NCBI GenBank assembly: GCA_011523795.1
Contig: WTFY01000009.1
Location: 186,001-250,000, forward strand
DNA: 64,000 nucleotides
Direction: 5' to 3'
Source of the DNA: Gammaproteobacteria bacterium
GTDB taxonomy: Bacteria > Pseudomonadota > Gammaproteobacteria > UBA4575
The translations under genes were made by a program, and so were the position numbers. Shown here one piece after another: positions 46,231 through 54,065 of this stretch. The stretch's first letter is position 1; every line of letters begins with the position of its first letter. Below the pieces are notes generated by a model. That model did no database searches. It saw nothing but the letters and a program-made list of their open reading frames with translations, and had not been told where the DNA came from.

Positions 46231-47493
46231 TTATGCGGCGGATGCCCGCTGTTCAGCTTTCCTCTGGAACCATTTTTCGGCTTCCTCATCCCAGCTGTCT
46301 GCACGCAGGTATGAACTCTGACGTGGCTCATTCACCATGTTGGGATCCACATCAACACCAATGCCTTCCAGAAAGTTGACGAGGCCGATACGCTCGATCA
46401 TTTCGCCACAGCGTTCATGCTCCAAGCCATTTTCTGCCCAGAAATCGATGGTCTCTTCTGCCAGCTCGACCAGCTTTTCGTAGTCTTCTTCCGTCTCAAG
46501 TTTCATGAAAGGCACTACTACAGTACCCATCAGGTCGCCTATCTTGAGGGTTCGCTTGCCACCGATCAAAACAGTTATGCCCGTGTCGTCTCCCGGAGAC
46601 AGTGCTTTTACCATTACATTCAGACAGTGCATGCATCGCACGCAGTCCTGGTTGTTAACCTCAAGGGTATCGTCATCCTTGAGCGCAAGTGCCTGGGTGG
46701 GACAACGGGTGATTACATTGTCTATGACATACTGACGGCCCTTACGCTTCACGAATTTCTTGACTTCATCCTGATCAACTTTCATGTCGTCACGCCATGT
46801 GCCGATGATGGAGAAATCCGAACGTTCAACCGAATTCATGCAATCATTCGGACATCCTGAAACTTTGAACTTGAATTTATAGGGTAGTGCTGGCCTGTGA
46901 ACATCATCAGTAAAATTGTTGAGCAGGGTTCGATGAATCCTCATTTCATCGGCATTCGACATCTCGCAACGCGCAGAACCTACGCAGGACTGGCCTGTTC
47001 GCACACATGGCCCTGCACCCCCCAGATCCCATCCATAGTCATTGATTTCATCAAAAAAGTGCTGCGTATTTTCCGTTGTAGCACCAATGAACATGATATT
47101 GCCGGTCTGCCCATGGAAAGTAACCAGGCCTGAACCCCATTTTTCCCAGCTTGTGCCAAGCTGTCGCAGCATGTCTGTCGTATAGTAGTTTCCTGCAGGA
47201 GGCTGAACTCGCAGAGTATGAAATTCCTTCGATTCGGGAAACGCGGCACCCACCTCTGAAAACCGGGGGATAATGCCGCTGCCGTATCCGAACACTGACA
47301 CCGTACCCCCTTTCCAGTAGCCCTTGCGTGTTTCGTAGGAGTGCTCCAACTGGCCCAACAGTGAATTGGCTACACCGCGTACTCGTTCGTCCTGATGTTT
47401 GTCACGCAAGCGTTTGATGCCGGAAACAAAACTTGGCCATGGACCCGTTTCCAGATCATCAAGCATGGGGGTGGGATGGTGCGTATCGGCCAT
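46231..47493 (-). CDS. dsrA: Reverse dissimilatory sulfite reductase subunit alpha
   Basis: 420 residues. The siroheme/[4Fe-4S] cysteines lie in SCVGSARCEMSNADE and SGCPNDCMNSVERSD, and the ferredoxin insert has CPTQALAL and CVRCMHCLNVM. It is the first gene of the dsr operon, with AAGGAG about nine bases before the ATG and a promoter about 70 bp upstream. The long run of dsr genes that follows has short gaps throughout. Confidence 0.97.
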   Translation of the reverse strand: MADTHHPTPMLDDLETGPWPSFVSGIKRLRDKHQDERVRGVANSLLGQLEHSYETRKGYWKGGTVSVFGYGSGIIPRFSEVGAAFPESKEFHTLRVQPPAGNYYTTDMLRQLGTSWEKWGSGLVTFHGQTGNIMFIGATTENTQHFFDEINDYGWDLGGAGPCVRTGQSCVGSARCEMSNADEMRIHRTLLNNFTDDVHRPALPYKFKFKVSGCPNDCMNSVERSDFSIIGTWRDDMKVDQDEVKKFVKRKGRQYVIDNVITRCPTQALALKDDDTLEVNNQDCVRCMHCLNVMVKALSPGDDTGITVLIGGKRTLKIGDLMGTVVVPFMKLETEEDYEKLVELAEETIDFWAENGLEHERCGEMIERIGLVNFLEGIGVDVDPNMVNEPRQSSYLRADSWDEEAEKWFQRKAEQRASAA

Positions 47494-47557
47494 TGTACAA
47501 TCTCCTTACTTTCTAGTTTCTGCAGACCCGTGGCTCTGGCACGGACCCGGTACATGG

Positions 47558-47570
47558 ACTCAAGTATACT
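47558..47570. repeat. Partial copy of the dsrA upstream palindrome
   Basis: ACTCAAGTATACT repeats one arm of the palindrome at 47604-47624 and overlaps the proposed dsrA -10 element. Binding of the same regulator here could repress or anchor transcription; this is inference from the repeat alone. Confidence 0.35.
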
Positions 47571-47591
47571 GGAACCCGCTGGGGCAAAGAA
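47563..47591 (-). promoter_or_regulatory. Putative sigma-70 promoter of the dsr operon
   Basis: On the minus strand, a TATACT (-10, 47563-47568) is 17 bp from a weak TTCTTT (-35, 47586-47591), about 70 bp before the dsrA start codon. The poor -35 suggests dependence on an activator; a palindrome lies immediately upstream. Confidence 0.45.
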
Positions 47592-47603
47592 GCCAAAAAC
47601 CCT

Positions 47604-47624
47604 AGTCAAGTACACCACTTGAGT
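47604..47624. promoter_or_regulatory. Imperfect palindrome upstream of the dsrA promoter
   Basis: Arms AGTCAAGT (47604-47611) and ACTTGAGT (47617-47624) pair at seven of eight positions around a 5-bp spacer. It lies just upstream of the proposed -35 of dsrA and between the divergent dsrA and TauD genes. It does not match the NarL heptamer consensus. The binding protein is unknown. Confidence 0.45.
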
Positions 47625-47765
47625 CTAGAAGCAGGAGCAGCACGGCAAAACCCCCTCCATGGGGGGCCAGATTATCCCAATAGGGATAGGGTCAATCGAG
47701 GACCTATCCCCCGGAAAATCCTAGAAACATCAGGTATAGTTCTCAATTGGCTGGTATGCAGTGTC

Positions 47766-48731
47766 ATGACCTGGCCAGCCTGTCCTGAATGTCCAAGATT
47801 CCTCTATGCCATGCAGCAATTCTCCCTAGAAAATGATAGCGCGTACCGTCAGTGGAGAACCCGCAAACTCCGGGCATATCCGACCGGTACTGAACAGCTC
47901 ACCGTCATGGTTCAAAGGCCCCATCAGCTCACGCAAGAAGAAAAGGGAAACCTGCTGCAAGCATGTGAAAAAACCAATCTTGTTTTCTACAGGACCGACC
48001 CTGGACTGGAACAGAGCAAGCATGTCGTGGCTGCAATGGCCCGGCAGCTGAGCCTGACCCATATGGATGCCAACTTCTGTGCTGACAAAGACAGCATCTC
48101 TTCAATCCAGGTGATGGATAAAGGGCCAGGGAGCACTTCCTATATTCCGTACACGCACAGGGCCCTGAACTGGCATACAGATGGCTACTATAACCTGGAT
48201 TCACAGCGCATCCGGGCATTTCTCATGCATTGCGTGCGCCCGGCAAGTACAGGCGGAGAAAATACCTACCTGGACCCTGAAATCCTGTACATCCAGCTGC
48301 GGGATCAAAACCCGGATCATGTTGAGGCGTTGATGGACCCGCAAGCCATGACCATCCCCCCTAATCCGGAAAACCAGAAAAGGGGGTTCAGTGCAAAATC
48401 TGGACCCGTGTTCATGGTTGATGAACCTACACAGACGCTCTACATGCGCTATACCGCACGCACGCGTAACATCATGTGGAAGGACAGCTTTCATCTACGC
48501 AAGGCAAGACTTACACTACAGGAAATTCTCAATGACAGTGAGTACCGGTTTCGGCATCTCCTGCAGAGTGGAGAAGGTGTATTGTGCAACAACGTGTTAC
48601 ATAACCGAACGATGTTCACCGATCATTCAACGTCAAAACGCCTGTTATACCGTGCCCGCTTTTACGAGCGCGTGGCAAAGCCCGGTGTTACCAGCGACAA
48701 ACGGCCGGCAACCGATGCTGTGGCTCAGTGA
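47766..48731 (+). CDS. TauD/TfdA-family 2-oxoglutarate/Fe(II) dioxygenase
   Basis: Non-haem iron dioxygenase of the clavaminate synthase/TauD fold. The facial triad is visible: His and Asp in LNWHTDGYYN and the distal His in CNNVLHNRTMF, followed by the arginine-rich RLLYRARFYERV expected to bind 2-oxoglutarate. From the ATG at 47766 it would be 321 residues; the ATG at 47811 and an open frame back to 47619 are alternatives, and none has a good ribosome-binding site. It is divergent from dsrA and begins a run of accessory genes. The substrate is unknown; sulfonates are possible but unproven. Confidence 0.75.
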   Translation: MTWPACPECPRFLYAMQQFSLENDSAYRQWRTRKLRAYPTGTEQLTVMVQRPHQLTQEEKGNLLQACEKTNLVFYRTDPGLEQSKHVVAAMARQLSLTHMDANFCADKDSISSIQVMDKGPGSTSYIPYTHRALNWHTDGYYNLDSQRIRAFLMHCVRPASTGGENTYLDPEILYIQLRDQNPDHVEALMDPQAMTIPPNPENQKRGFSAKSGPVFMVDEPTQTLYMRYTARTRNIMWKDSFHLRKARLTLQEILNDSEYRFRHLLQSGEGVLCNNVLHNRTMFTDHSTSKRLLYRARFYERVAKPGVTSDKRPATDAVAQ

Positions 48732-48738
48732 AATTCTC

Positions 48739-48915
48739 ATGCAGCATCATGAGCTGCAGTCATTTGAGGAACTCAAGGAAATGCTGAACAGGTGTGCGCA
48801 AAAGGGAGAGAGATTCTTTCGCATGGACGTGCGCCCCCCTTTCCATGATACCCCTGAAAACTGGGAAGACATTCTCGAATCCGTTTTCACAACAGCGAAC
48901 AAGGTGACCGACTGA
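48739..48915 (+). CDS. Small hypothetical protein in the dsr accessory cluster
   Basis: 58 residues from the ATG at 48739, or 66 from 48715, which would overlap the TauD gene by 17 bp. It is acidic and helical at the start (HELQSFEELKEMLNRCAQKG), followed by RFFRMDVRPPFHDTPENWED. It lies between the TauD and Cas6-like genes with 6-7 bp on either side, so it is probably translated from the same transcript. I do not recognise the family. Confidence 0.6.
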   Translation: MQHHELQSFEELKEMLNRCAQKGERFFRMDVRPPFHDTPENWEDILESVFTTANKVTD

Positions 48916-48921
48916 CTTCTC

Positions 48922-49611
48922 ATGTACTGGCAGGACTCGAATGACAAGAAAGAACAGTTCGTTGTACCGGATGAAATTGTAGACCTGTCCTTCAAGGTAC
49001 AGTGCAGGCAGTTGCCACTTGACCATGCCTACGACCTTTCCAGGGCCATTCAGGAGGAACTGCCCTGGATGGCTGACGAACCCCGGGCAGGTATTCACCT
49101 GATACATGGAGCAGAATCAGGAAATGGCTGGATACGGCCACAGGATCCCAATGCACTTTTGACACTGTCCCGCCGTACCCGCTTCATGCTGCGGCTGCCG
49201 AAACAAAAGGTTAACGCCGCCACACAGCTTGCAGGAAAAAGGATTCGGGTAGGCAGCCATGAACTCGTGCTCAGTCAGCCACAAGAAAAATTACTTTCCT
49301 CACACACCACGATCTTTGCCCGGTACATCGCTACTGATTACCTCACAGATGAACAGGCCTTTCTGAACCAGGTCGCTGGTTGGCTGGGCAATGAGGGCAT
49401 ACAGGCGAGAAAAATGATAAGCGGACGTGCCCATGTATTGCGCATGCCTGAAAAGGATCTGGCCACGCGAAGCCTGATGATTGCAAGTCTTGACATAAAG
49501 GACTCCATTCACTTGCAACAACATGGCCTGGGTGCGGGACGCAAGGTGGGGTGTGGACTATTCCTACCTCATAAGGGTATTGACGCAGTAGGACAATCGC
49601 AGGAAAAATAA
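48922..49611 (+). CDS. Cas6/Cmx6-like RAMP protein, no CRISPR array nearby
   Basis: 229-residue protein resembling the Cas6 family called Cas6/Cmx6 (subtype MYXAN). Features: VDLSFKVQCRQLPLDHAYDL, GIHLIHGAESGNGW, LSRRTRFMLRLP, GRAHVLRM and a C-terminal glycine-rich loop GLGAGRKVGCGLFLPHKG (about 202-219) typical of RAMP RNA-binding proteins. Cas6 proteins cut CRISPR precursor RNA. Here there are no other cas genes and no repeat array in 64 kb, and the gene lies between dsr-associated genes, 63 bp before a DsrC paralogue. A role in RNA binding or processing for sulfur metabolism is conceivable but inferred. Confidence 0.75.
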   Translation: MYWQDSNDKKEQFVVPDEIVDLSFKVQCRQLPLDHAYDLSRAIQEELPWMADEPRAGIHLIHGAESGNGWIRPQDPNALLTLSRRTRFMLRLPKQKVNAATQLAGKRIRVGSHELVLSQPQEKLLSSHTTIFARYIATDYLTDEQAFLNQVAGWLGNEGIQARKMISGRAHVLRMPEKDLATRSLMIASLDIKDSIHLQQHGLGAGRKVGCGLFLPHKGIDAVGQSQEK

Positions 49612-49674
49612 TATAGCAGTCAAAAAACTTTCCAACTTTCAGAAAACACAATTTGTATCTTCTAGGAGTGGAAT

Positions 49675-50016
49675 ATGGCAATTAACGTTAATGGCAAAGA
49701 CGTCGAAACTACAAATTCAGGATTCCTGGTCAATATCGAAGACTGGAATGAAGAGGTAGCAGAAGTAATTGCTCGGGAAGAAGACATCGAACTGTCAGAC
49801 AAACACTGGGACGTGATCCGGTATCTCCGAGATGAATTCATCAACAACAACGGCAACCAGCCCAATACCCGTAACATGGTCAAGGCGATGGCAAAGGCAT
49901 GGAACGAAAAAAAGGTAGATGCCAAGTTCTTATATGAACTGTTTCCAGGCAATCCCAGCAAACAGGCTGGGCGTATAGGCGGGTTACCGGAAAGCCGGCG
50001 TAAAGGTGGCTATTGA
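49675..50016 (+). CDS. DsrC/TusE-family paralogue lacking both cysteines
   Basis: 113 residues with the DsrC fold (MAINVNGKDVETTNSGFLVN; WDVIRYLRDEFINNNGNQP; FLYELFPGNPSKQAG). In the C-terminal arm the first cysteine is replaced by glycine and the second by lysine (AGRIGGLPESRRKGGY), and no cysteine remains in the protein, so it cannot carry sulfur. Such proteins are considered regulatory relatives of DsrC (RspA type). AGGAG at 49664-49668 supports the start. It follows the Cas6-like gene. Confidence 0.9.
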   Translation: MAINVNGKDVETTNSGFLVNIEDWNEEVAEVIAREEDIELSDKHWDVIRYLRDEFINNNGNQPNTRNMVKAMAKAWNEKKVDAKFLYELFPGNPSKQAGRIGGLPESRRKGGY

Positions 50017-50115
50017 TTCCGAACTTGGTTTCCCCCACCCAATACGGAATACAGACAGTCTGCCGGCAGTGCACTAAATTTGGTACGCAACACATGATGA
50101 CCATGAGGATCAGAC

Positions 50116-50319
50116 GTGAGTTCTAAACAGGAAAGAATCCAGAAACTGCTTGAGATGCAGAGAAAATTCATTGAGCTTGAGCAAAGAGGGGACTTTACTC
50201 CGGAAGATTACTGGTTGCCGAAGGAAGGAACGGACCTGGCCGGCTTCAAGGATGAATACACGAAACTGGCCATGCAAGTGGTTGATGACGCCCACGAGGA
50301 AGTCGGCTCCAAGGCTTAA
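50116..50319 (+). CDS. Small conserved-looking hypothetical protein (67 residues)
   Basis: Starts at the GTG at 50116 with GAGGA at 50104-50108. The product is highly charged: KQERIQKLLEMQRKFIELEQ forms a likely amphipathic helix, followed by GDFTPEDYWLPKEGTDLAGF and a second helix. It lies 99 bp after the cysteine-free DsrC paralogue in the same direction. I do not recognise a named family. Confidence 0.7.
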   Translation: MSSKQERIQKLLEMQRKFIELEQRGDFTPEDYWLPKEGTDLAGFKDEYTKLAMQVVDDAHEEVGSKA

Positions 50320-50402
50320 GGCCGTTCTGGCTTGACATCAGCCAAACTCCGGTGATTTCGGGTGTTGCCAGGTCGGCACGACAGTGCCCCGAGCGAGAGA
50401 GT

Positions 50403-51071
50403 TCATGTGTCACTCCACATCCGCACCAGATTGACATAAACATTGTCCACGCGCTTGGCATCCTCTGTGTCTGGATCTCTACGCAGCAGCTTTTCACGGG
50501 TTTTCCCCAGCTGATACAGCAGGCCGCGCTGCTCATGGCTTCGCACCAGACTCTGTACCCAGGTCACTGCGACCAGACGTTCACCACCTGCTACCCGCGC
50601 TACCTGATGGCAGGTTGATGCAGGGTACAGCACCGCATCACCTGCAGGACACTTGATTTTCTGAACGCCAAATGGAGTCTGAATCACCAGGTCGCCGCCT
50701 TCGTATTCATCAGGTGAGTTCAGGAATATGGTGACGGCAACATCAGAACGGTAGCGGTCATGTTCGCCCATGACAGGATCATCGATATGCTCACCATAGT
50801 ACATCCCTTCCCTGTACCGGACGTAAAATGGCACAGCTATACGATACGGAAGTGCAGCAAGCTTGTACTCCGGATGACGAACCAAGTTCCCCACAACCAG
50901 TCGATTCAGCTCGGATACGGAGTCTTCGCTGTTTACTTCCTCATTATGCTTCACCACCTGGGCAGTGGCCCCGGCAGAAAGCCTGCCATCACGAAAATCT
51001 GCAGCAGCCAGCAACTTGCGTGCCTGCCTCAGTTCACTTTCACCCAGAACGTACTTGATTTGTACCAACAT
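50403..51071 (-). CDS. PKHD-type 2OG-Fe(II) hydroxylase (PiuC-like)
   Basis: 222 residues from the ATG at 51071. It resembles PiuC/YbiX, which have this length. The metal triad is His/Asp in YYGEHIDDPVMG and the distal His in PASTCHQVARV, with a conserved arginine following (GGERLVAVTW). DVAVTIFLNSPDEYEGGDLVIQ and FGVQKIKCPAGDAVLYP are family segments. PiuC genes usually lie beside iron-siderophore receptors; here the gene is inside the dsr accessory region on the opposite strand, so its target may differ. Confidence 0.88.
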   Translation of the reverse strand: MLVQIKYVLGESELRQARKLLAAADFRDGRLSAGATAQVVKHNEEVNSEDSVSELNRLVVGNLVRHPEYKLAALPYRIAVPFYVRYREGMYYGEHIDDPVMGEHDRYRSDVAVTIFLNSPDEYEGGDLVIQTPFGVQKIKCPAGDAVLYPASTCHQVARVAGGERLVAVTWVQSLVRSHEQRGLLYQLGKTREKLLRRDPDTEDAKRVDNVYVNLVRMWSDT

Positions 51072-51126
51072 TCTTTGAATACTCGGTTTGCCAATACTGA
51101 CATGCCCGCATGACGGAGTGAAGTCG

Positions 51127-51450
51127 ATGATACTGAAAGTCACCATTGATGAAAAAACTTTTCCCTTGCAGCTGGATGACGAAATGGTGCGCGATGCACA
51201 GGAGGCATTCAGAAAAATGGATGAAGACATGGACCGGGGCTGGCAGATGAGCCGGACCTGGGTTGAGCACCCTGATGATCTTCAGCGCTGTCAAATTGCA
51301 GCGGACAGGATGCTCACCGCAATCCAGCAGGAAAAGACGGCCACCGTGGGGTTGATGGCCGCCTATATCGTGAACAGGGTCCCCGGTGTCCAGGCCGTAG
51401 ACATCGATACCTCTGGCGACATGACCCGAACCGAGGTGGTTACAGGATGA
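51127..51450 (+). CDS. Hypothetical protein (107 residues) upstream of dsrL
   Basis: Starts at the ATG at 51127, divergent from the PiuC-like gene. ILKVTIDEKTFPLQLDDEMV forms a beta-strand start, followed by a charged helix (EAFRKMDEDMDRGWQMSRTW) and a second helical part (CQIAADRMLTAIQQEKTATV). There are no catalytic motifs and I do not recognise the family. It ends 201 bp before dsrL. Confidence 0.7.
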   Translation: MILKVTIDEKTFPLQLDDEMVRDAQEAFRKMDEDMDRGWQMSRTWVEHPDDLQRCQIAADRMLTAIQQEKTATVGLMAAYIVNRVPGVQAVDIDTSGDMTRTEVVTG

Positions 51451-51562
51451 GCCTGGTCAACGATTGGCTGGCCTGAGAAACGGGCCTGTCATACCGAATT
51501 TAGCGTAGTCCACCTGGCCAGAAGTAATGCTTAAGTTATATTCTATTGTTCTCAATTTTCCT

Positions 51563-51642
51563 TATAATCAGCAATTCTTATTTACTTGATAAAATTTTTG
51601 ATTCAGTCAAAATCTGGAATTCAAGGCACTTGTACTGGGAGG
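51563..51642 (+). promoter_or_regulatory. Putative dsrL promoter and ribosome-binding site
   Basis: An AT-rich stretch with a perfect TATAAT at 51563-51568 but no good -35 element 16-18 bp upstream. GGGAGG at 51637-51642 lies nine bases before the dsrL ATG. It indicates that dsrL is transcribed separately from the main dsr operon. Confidence 0.45.
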
Positions 51643-51651
51643 TAACCGGTA

Positions 51652-53577
51652 ATGGCAGAGAAGCTCACTTTTCGACTCTATGAAGATGGTGACCACATTA
51701 CGAAACAATGGGGCAAGTCTGTTGTGCAAAACGGGTTGTCAGAAATCTGTCCCACTTATATTCACCGGACTCCTCCTTGCCAGGCAAGCTGCCCGTCTGG
51801 TCATGACATCCGTGGCTGGCTTTCGATCGTTCGTGGCATTGACAAACCAGTAGGTGACATGACCTGGCAGGAGCATGCATTTTGGCGCATGACCTCAGCC
51901 AATCCTTTTCCATCGGTCATGGGGAGGGTGTGCCCGGCCCCATGTGAAGACGGGTGTAACAGAAACGAAGTGGAGGAAGCAGTCGGCATCAATGCGGTAG
52001 AGCAGTATGTCGGGGACTGGGCACTGAAACAGGATTTGACCTTTTCAGTACCTGAACAGGACAGCGGCAAGAAAGTTGCCATAATTGGTGGCGGGTGTGC
52101 CGGGCTGACAGCCGCATATTTTCTGCGTAAACAGGGTCATGCCTGCACCATTTTTGACGAGTACGACAAGTTGGGCGGCATGATGGTATTCGGCATACCA
52201 GGTTACCGGACACCGCGTTCCGTGCTTGACGGCGAGATCAACCGGATCATCGACATGGGTGTCGAGGTAAAGCTGAACACCCGGGTCGGCACAGACGTTT
52301 CAGTCGAAGAGCTGGAGCGTGATTATGACGCCATACTCTGGGGAATCGGCGCCGTGGCGGGAAAGAAACTGCCCATACCGGGGGGCGATGCCCCCAATGT
52401 GGTGGATGGTATGTCCTATTTGCGCGCATTCAATGAAGATCGTTTGAAATACATCAGTGGACGGATACTTGTGATAGGGGCTGGAGATACAGCCATGGAC
52501 GTGCTGGCCGTCGCAAGACGTATCGGCAATATCAAGAATACCACGCAAAAAGACCGGCCGGAAAATGTCATTCTGGGCTATACCGTGCACGACGTGGCGA
52601 GTATCGCCAAGCGCCAAGGTGCCGATGTATGGGTCGTCTATCGGCGTCCAATTTCGCAGGCGCCAGCAACCCAGCACGAACTTGATGCAGTAATTCAAGA
52701 AGGTGTGGAAATACATGACGGGTTGTCGCCTATCGAAGTCATCAAGGATGAGGAAGGCAGGGCCAAGGCCCTCAGGGTCGTACCCGTCGAGGAAGTGGAT
52801 GGCAAGCTGTGCCCCAAGGAAGGAGAAGAGTTCGATATCGAATGTACCCTGATCGTAAGTGCGACGGGTCAGACCGGGGACTACACCGGTATTGAAGAAT
52901 TTGACAATGGACGAGGACTGATGGATGCAGACAAGACGTACCAGGTGGTTGACAAACCTGGTCATTTCGTAGCTGGAGATGCCATCAATCCTCACCTTTT
53001 AACCACGGCAATCGGACAAGCCTCAATTGCTGCTGAAAGCCTGCACCACTACCTGATGGACAAGGAAATTCCATCCCGTCCTAAAATTGACACGCATCAT
53101 TTCAAGCTGCTGGAGGAATTACGTACACGCGAGCTTGAACCTGCCCCGTTTGACAGCGAAGAAGCGTGGGGAACGGACTCTTCCAATTTTGCAATCCACA
53201 ACTACGAAGACCGCTCTAAGACTGAAATTGCCACTCATGACCAGTTGCACCTGGCATATTTTGAACACGAACTGATGAATCGCAGGCAGGAGGCAAATAT
53301 ATCAGCAGAGTCTGTGCTGAATAATTTTCAGGAAAGATTCTCCGCGCTCGAGGAGCAGAAAGCGATCGACGAGGCAGCCCGTTGCATGAGCTGCGGCATG
53401 TGCTTTGAATGTGACAACTGCGTGGTGTACTGCCCAGAAGATGCGATCTTTCGGGTCAAGAAAGACCAGCGGGCGATGGGACGCTACGTAGACACTGATT
53501 ACGACAAATGCGTCGGATGCCACATTTGTGCAGATGTCTGCCCCAGTGGCTATATCAAGATGGGCCTGACTTACTGA
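51652..53577 (+). CDS. dsrL: DsrL, NAD(P)H:acceptor oxidoreductase partner of rDsrAB
   Basis: 641-residue flavoprotein related to the GltD subunit of glutamate synthase. Order: an N-terminal cysteine-rich Fe-S region (CPTYIHRTPPCQASCPSG; CPAPCEDGCNRNEV), the FAD loop IGGGCAGLTAAYFL, the NAD(P) loop VIGAGDTAMDVLAVARR, a late FAD segment (FVAGDAINPH) and a C-terminal ferredoxin domain with CMSCGMCFECDNCVVYCP and CVGCHICADVCP. In sulfur oxidisers it accepts electrons from DsrAB and reduces NAD+. It normally lies between dsrK and dsrJ; here it is about 4 kb from dsrA on the other strand. Confidence 0.95.
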   Translation: MAEKLTFRLYEDGDHITKQWGKSVVQNGLSEICPTYIHRTPPCQASCPSGHDIRGWLSIVRGIDKPVGDMTWQEHAFWRMTSANPFPSVMGRVCPAPCEDGCNRNEVEEAVGINAVEQYVGDWALKQDLTFSVPEQDSGKKVAIIGGGCAGLTAAYFLRKQGHACTIFDEYDKLGGMMVFGIPGYRTPRSVLDGEINRIIDMGVEVKLNTRVGTDVSVEELERDYDAILWGIGAVAGKKLPIPGGDAPNVVDGMSYLRAFNEDRLKYISGRILVIGAGDTAMDVLAVARRIGNIKNTTQKDRPENVILGYTVHDVASIAKRQGADVWVVYRRPISQAPATQHELDAVIQEGVEIHDGLSPIEVIKDEEGRAKALRVVPVEEVDGKLCPKEGEEFDIECTLIVSATGQTGDYTGIEEFDNGRGLMDADKTYQVVDKPGHFVAGDAINPHLLTTAIGQASIAAESLHHYLMDKEIPSRPKIDTHHFKLLEELRTRELEPAPFDSEEAWGTDSSNFAIHNYEDRSKTEIATHDQLHLAYFEHELMNRRQEANISAESVLNNFQERFSALEEQKAIDEAARCMSCGMCFECDNCVVYCPEDAIFRVKKDQRAMGRYVDTDYDKCVGCHICADVCPSGYIKMGLTY

Positions 53578-53609
53578 CGAATCCTGTCTGCAGTTTCGTC
53601 GCTCAGCAC

Positions 53610-53948
53610 TCAGGCAACACTGCCGAAACCTTTATCCACTGCACCGGCAGGTACGTGCAGCCCTGCCATTTTGCAGCCCTGGGCAATGGGCCCGCCCGGG
53701 AAAAGGTCGTACAGATATTTCAGCCCACCCTTGTAGTGAAACTTTTCCTCTAATGCATCGTGCAGTTCACGCATGTTAATCAGATTGATCTCATGCCGTG
53801 AATAGTACTCCTGCAGGGCATGCATCACCTCAAAATGGTCATCCGTCAGGGTAATCCCCTCCTCCGCGGCAACTTTTCTGACATCCTCATCAGACCAGTC
53901 TTCAGACATGAAAGAGCGCTCGTTTTCACCTGTCGTCAAGGCAGTCAT
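53610..53948 (-). CDS. DsrC/TusE-family paralogue with one cysteine
   Basis: 112 residues (99 if the ATG of MSEDWSDEDV is used). A near-perfect Shine-Dalgarno, AAGGAGGTG (53956-53964), supports the ATG at 53948. The C-terminal arm reads GCKMAGLHVPAGAVDKGF: the inner cysteine (Cys92) is kept, but the position 11 residues later, the sulfur-carrying cysteine of DsrC, is alanine, and the tail is longer. It may be a regulatory relative. It is the last gene of a minus-strand group with an acetyltransferase, a 2OG oxygenase and a hypothetical protein. Confidence 0.9.
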   Translation of the reverse strand: MTALTTGENERSFMSEDWSDEDVRKVAAEEGITLTDDHFEVMHALQEYYSRHEINLINMRELHDALEEKFHYKGGLKYLYDLFPGGPIAQGCKMAGLHVPAGAVDKGFGSVA

Positions 53949-54065
53949 GAGCTTTCACCTCCTTGGAAAATATATGCGTCTCTGGTGTGGATTGTACCAC
54001 ACCCGTCTGTACCGGAAGGGTTACCGCTCTCAGGGGACCGGGAGAAAAAAACCTGTCCTAAAACC

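Noticed and set aside
48922-50016. CRISPR array near the Cas6-like gene
   Set aside because: I looked for regularly spaced direct repeats around this gene and elsewhere in the window and saw none.
51596-51612. FNR-like site upstream of dsrL
   Set aside because: The inverted repeat TTGA-N5-TCAA has half-sites one base too close for the FNR consensus (TTGAT-N4-ATCAA), so I do not call it.
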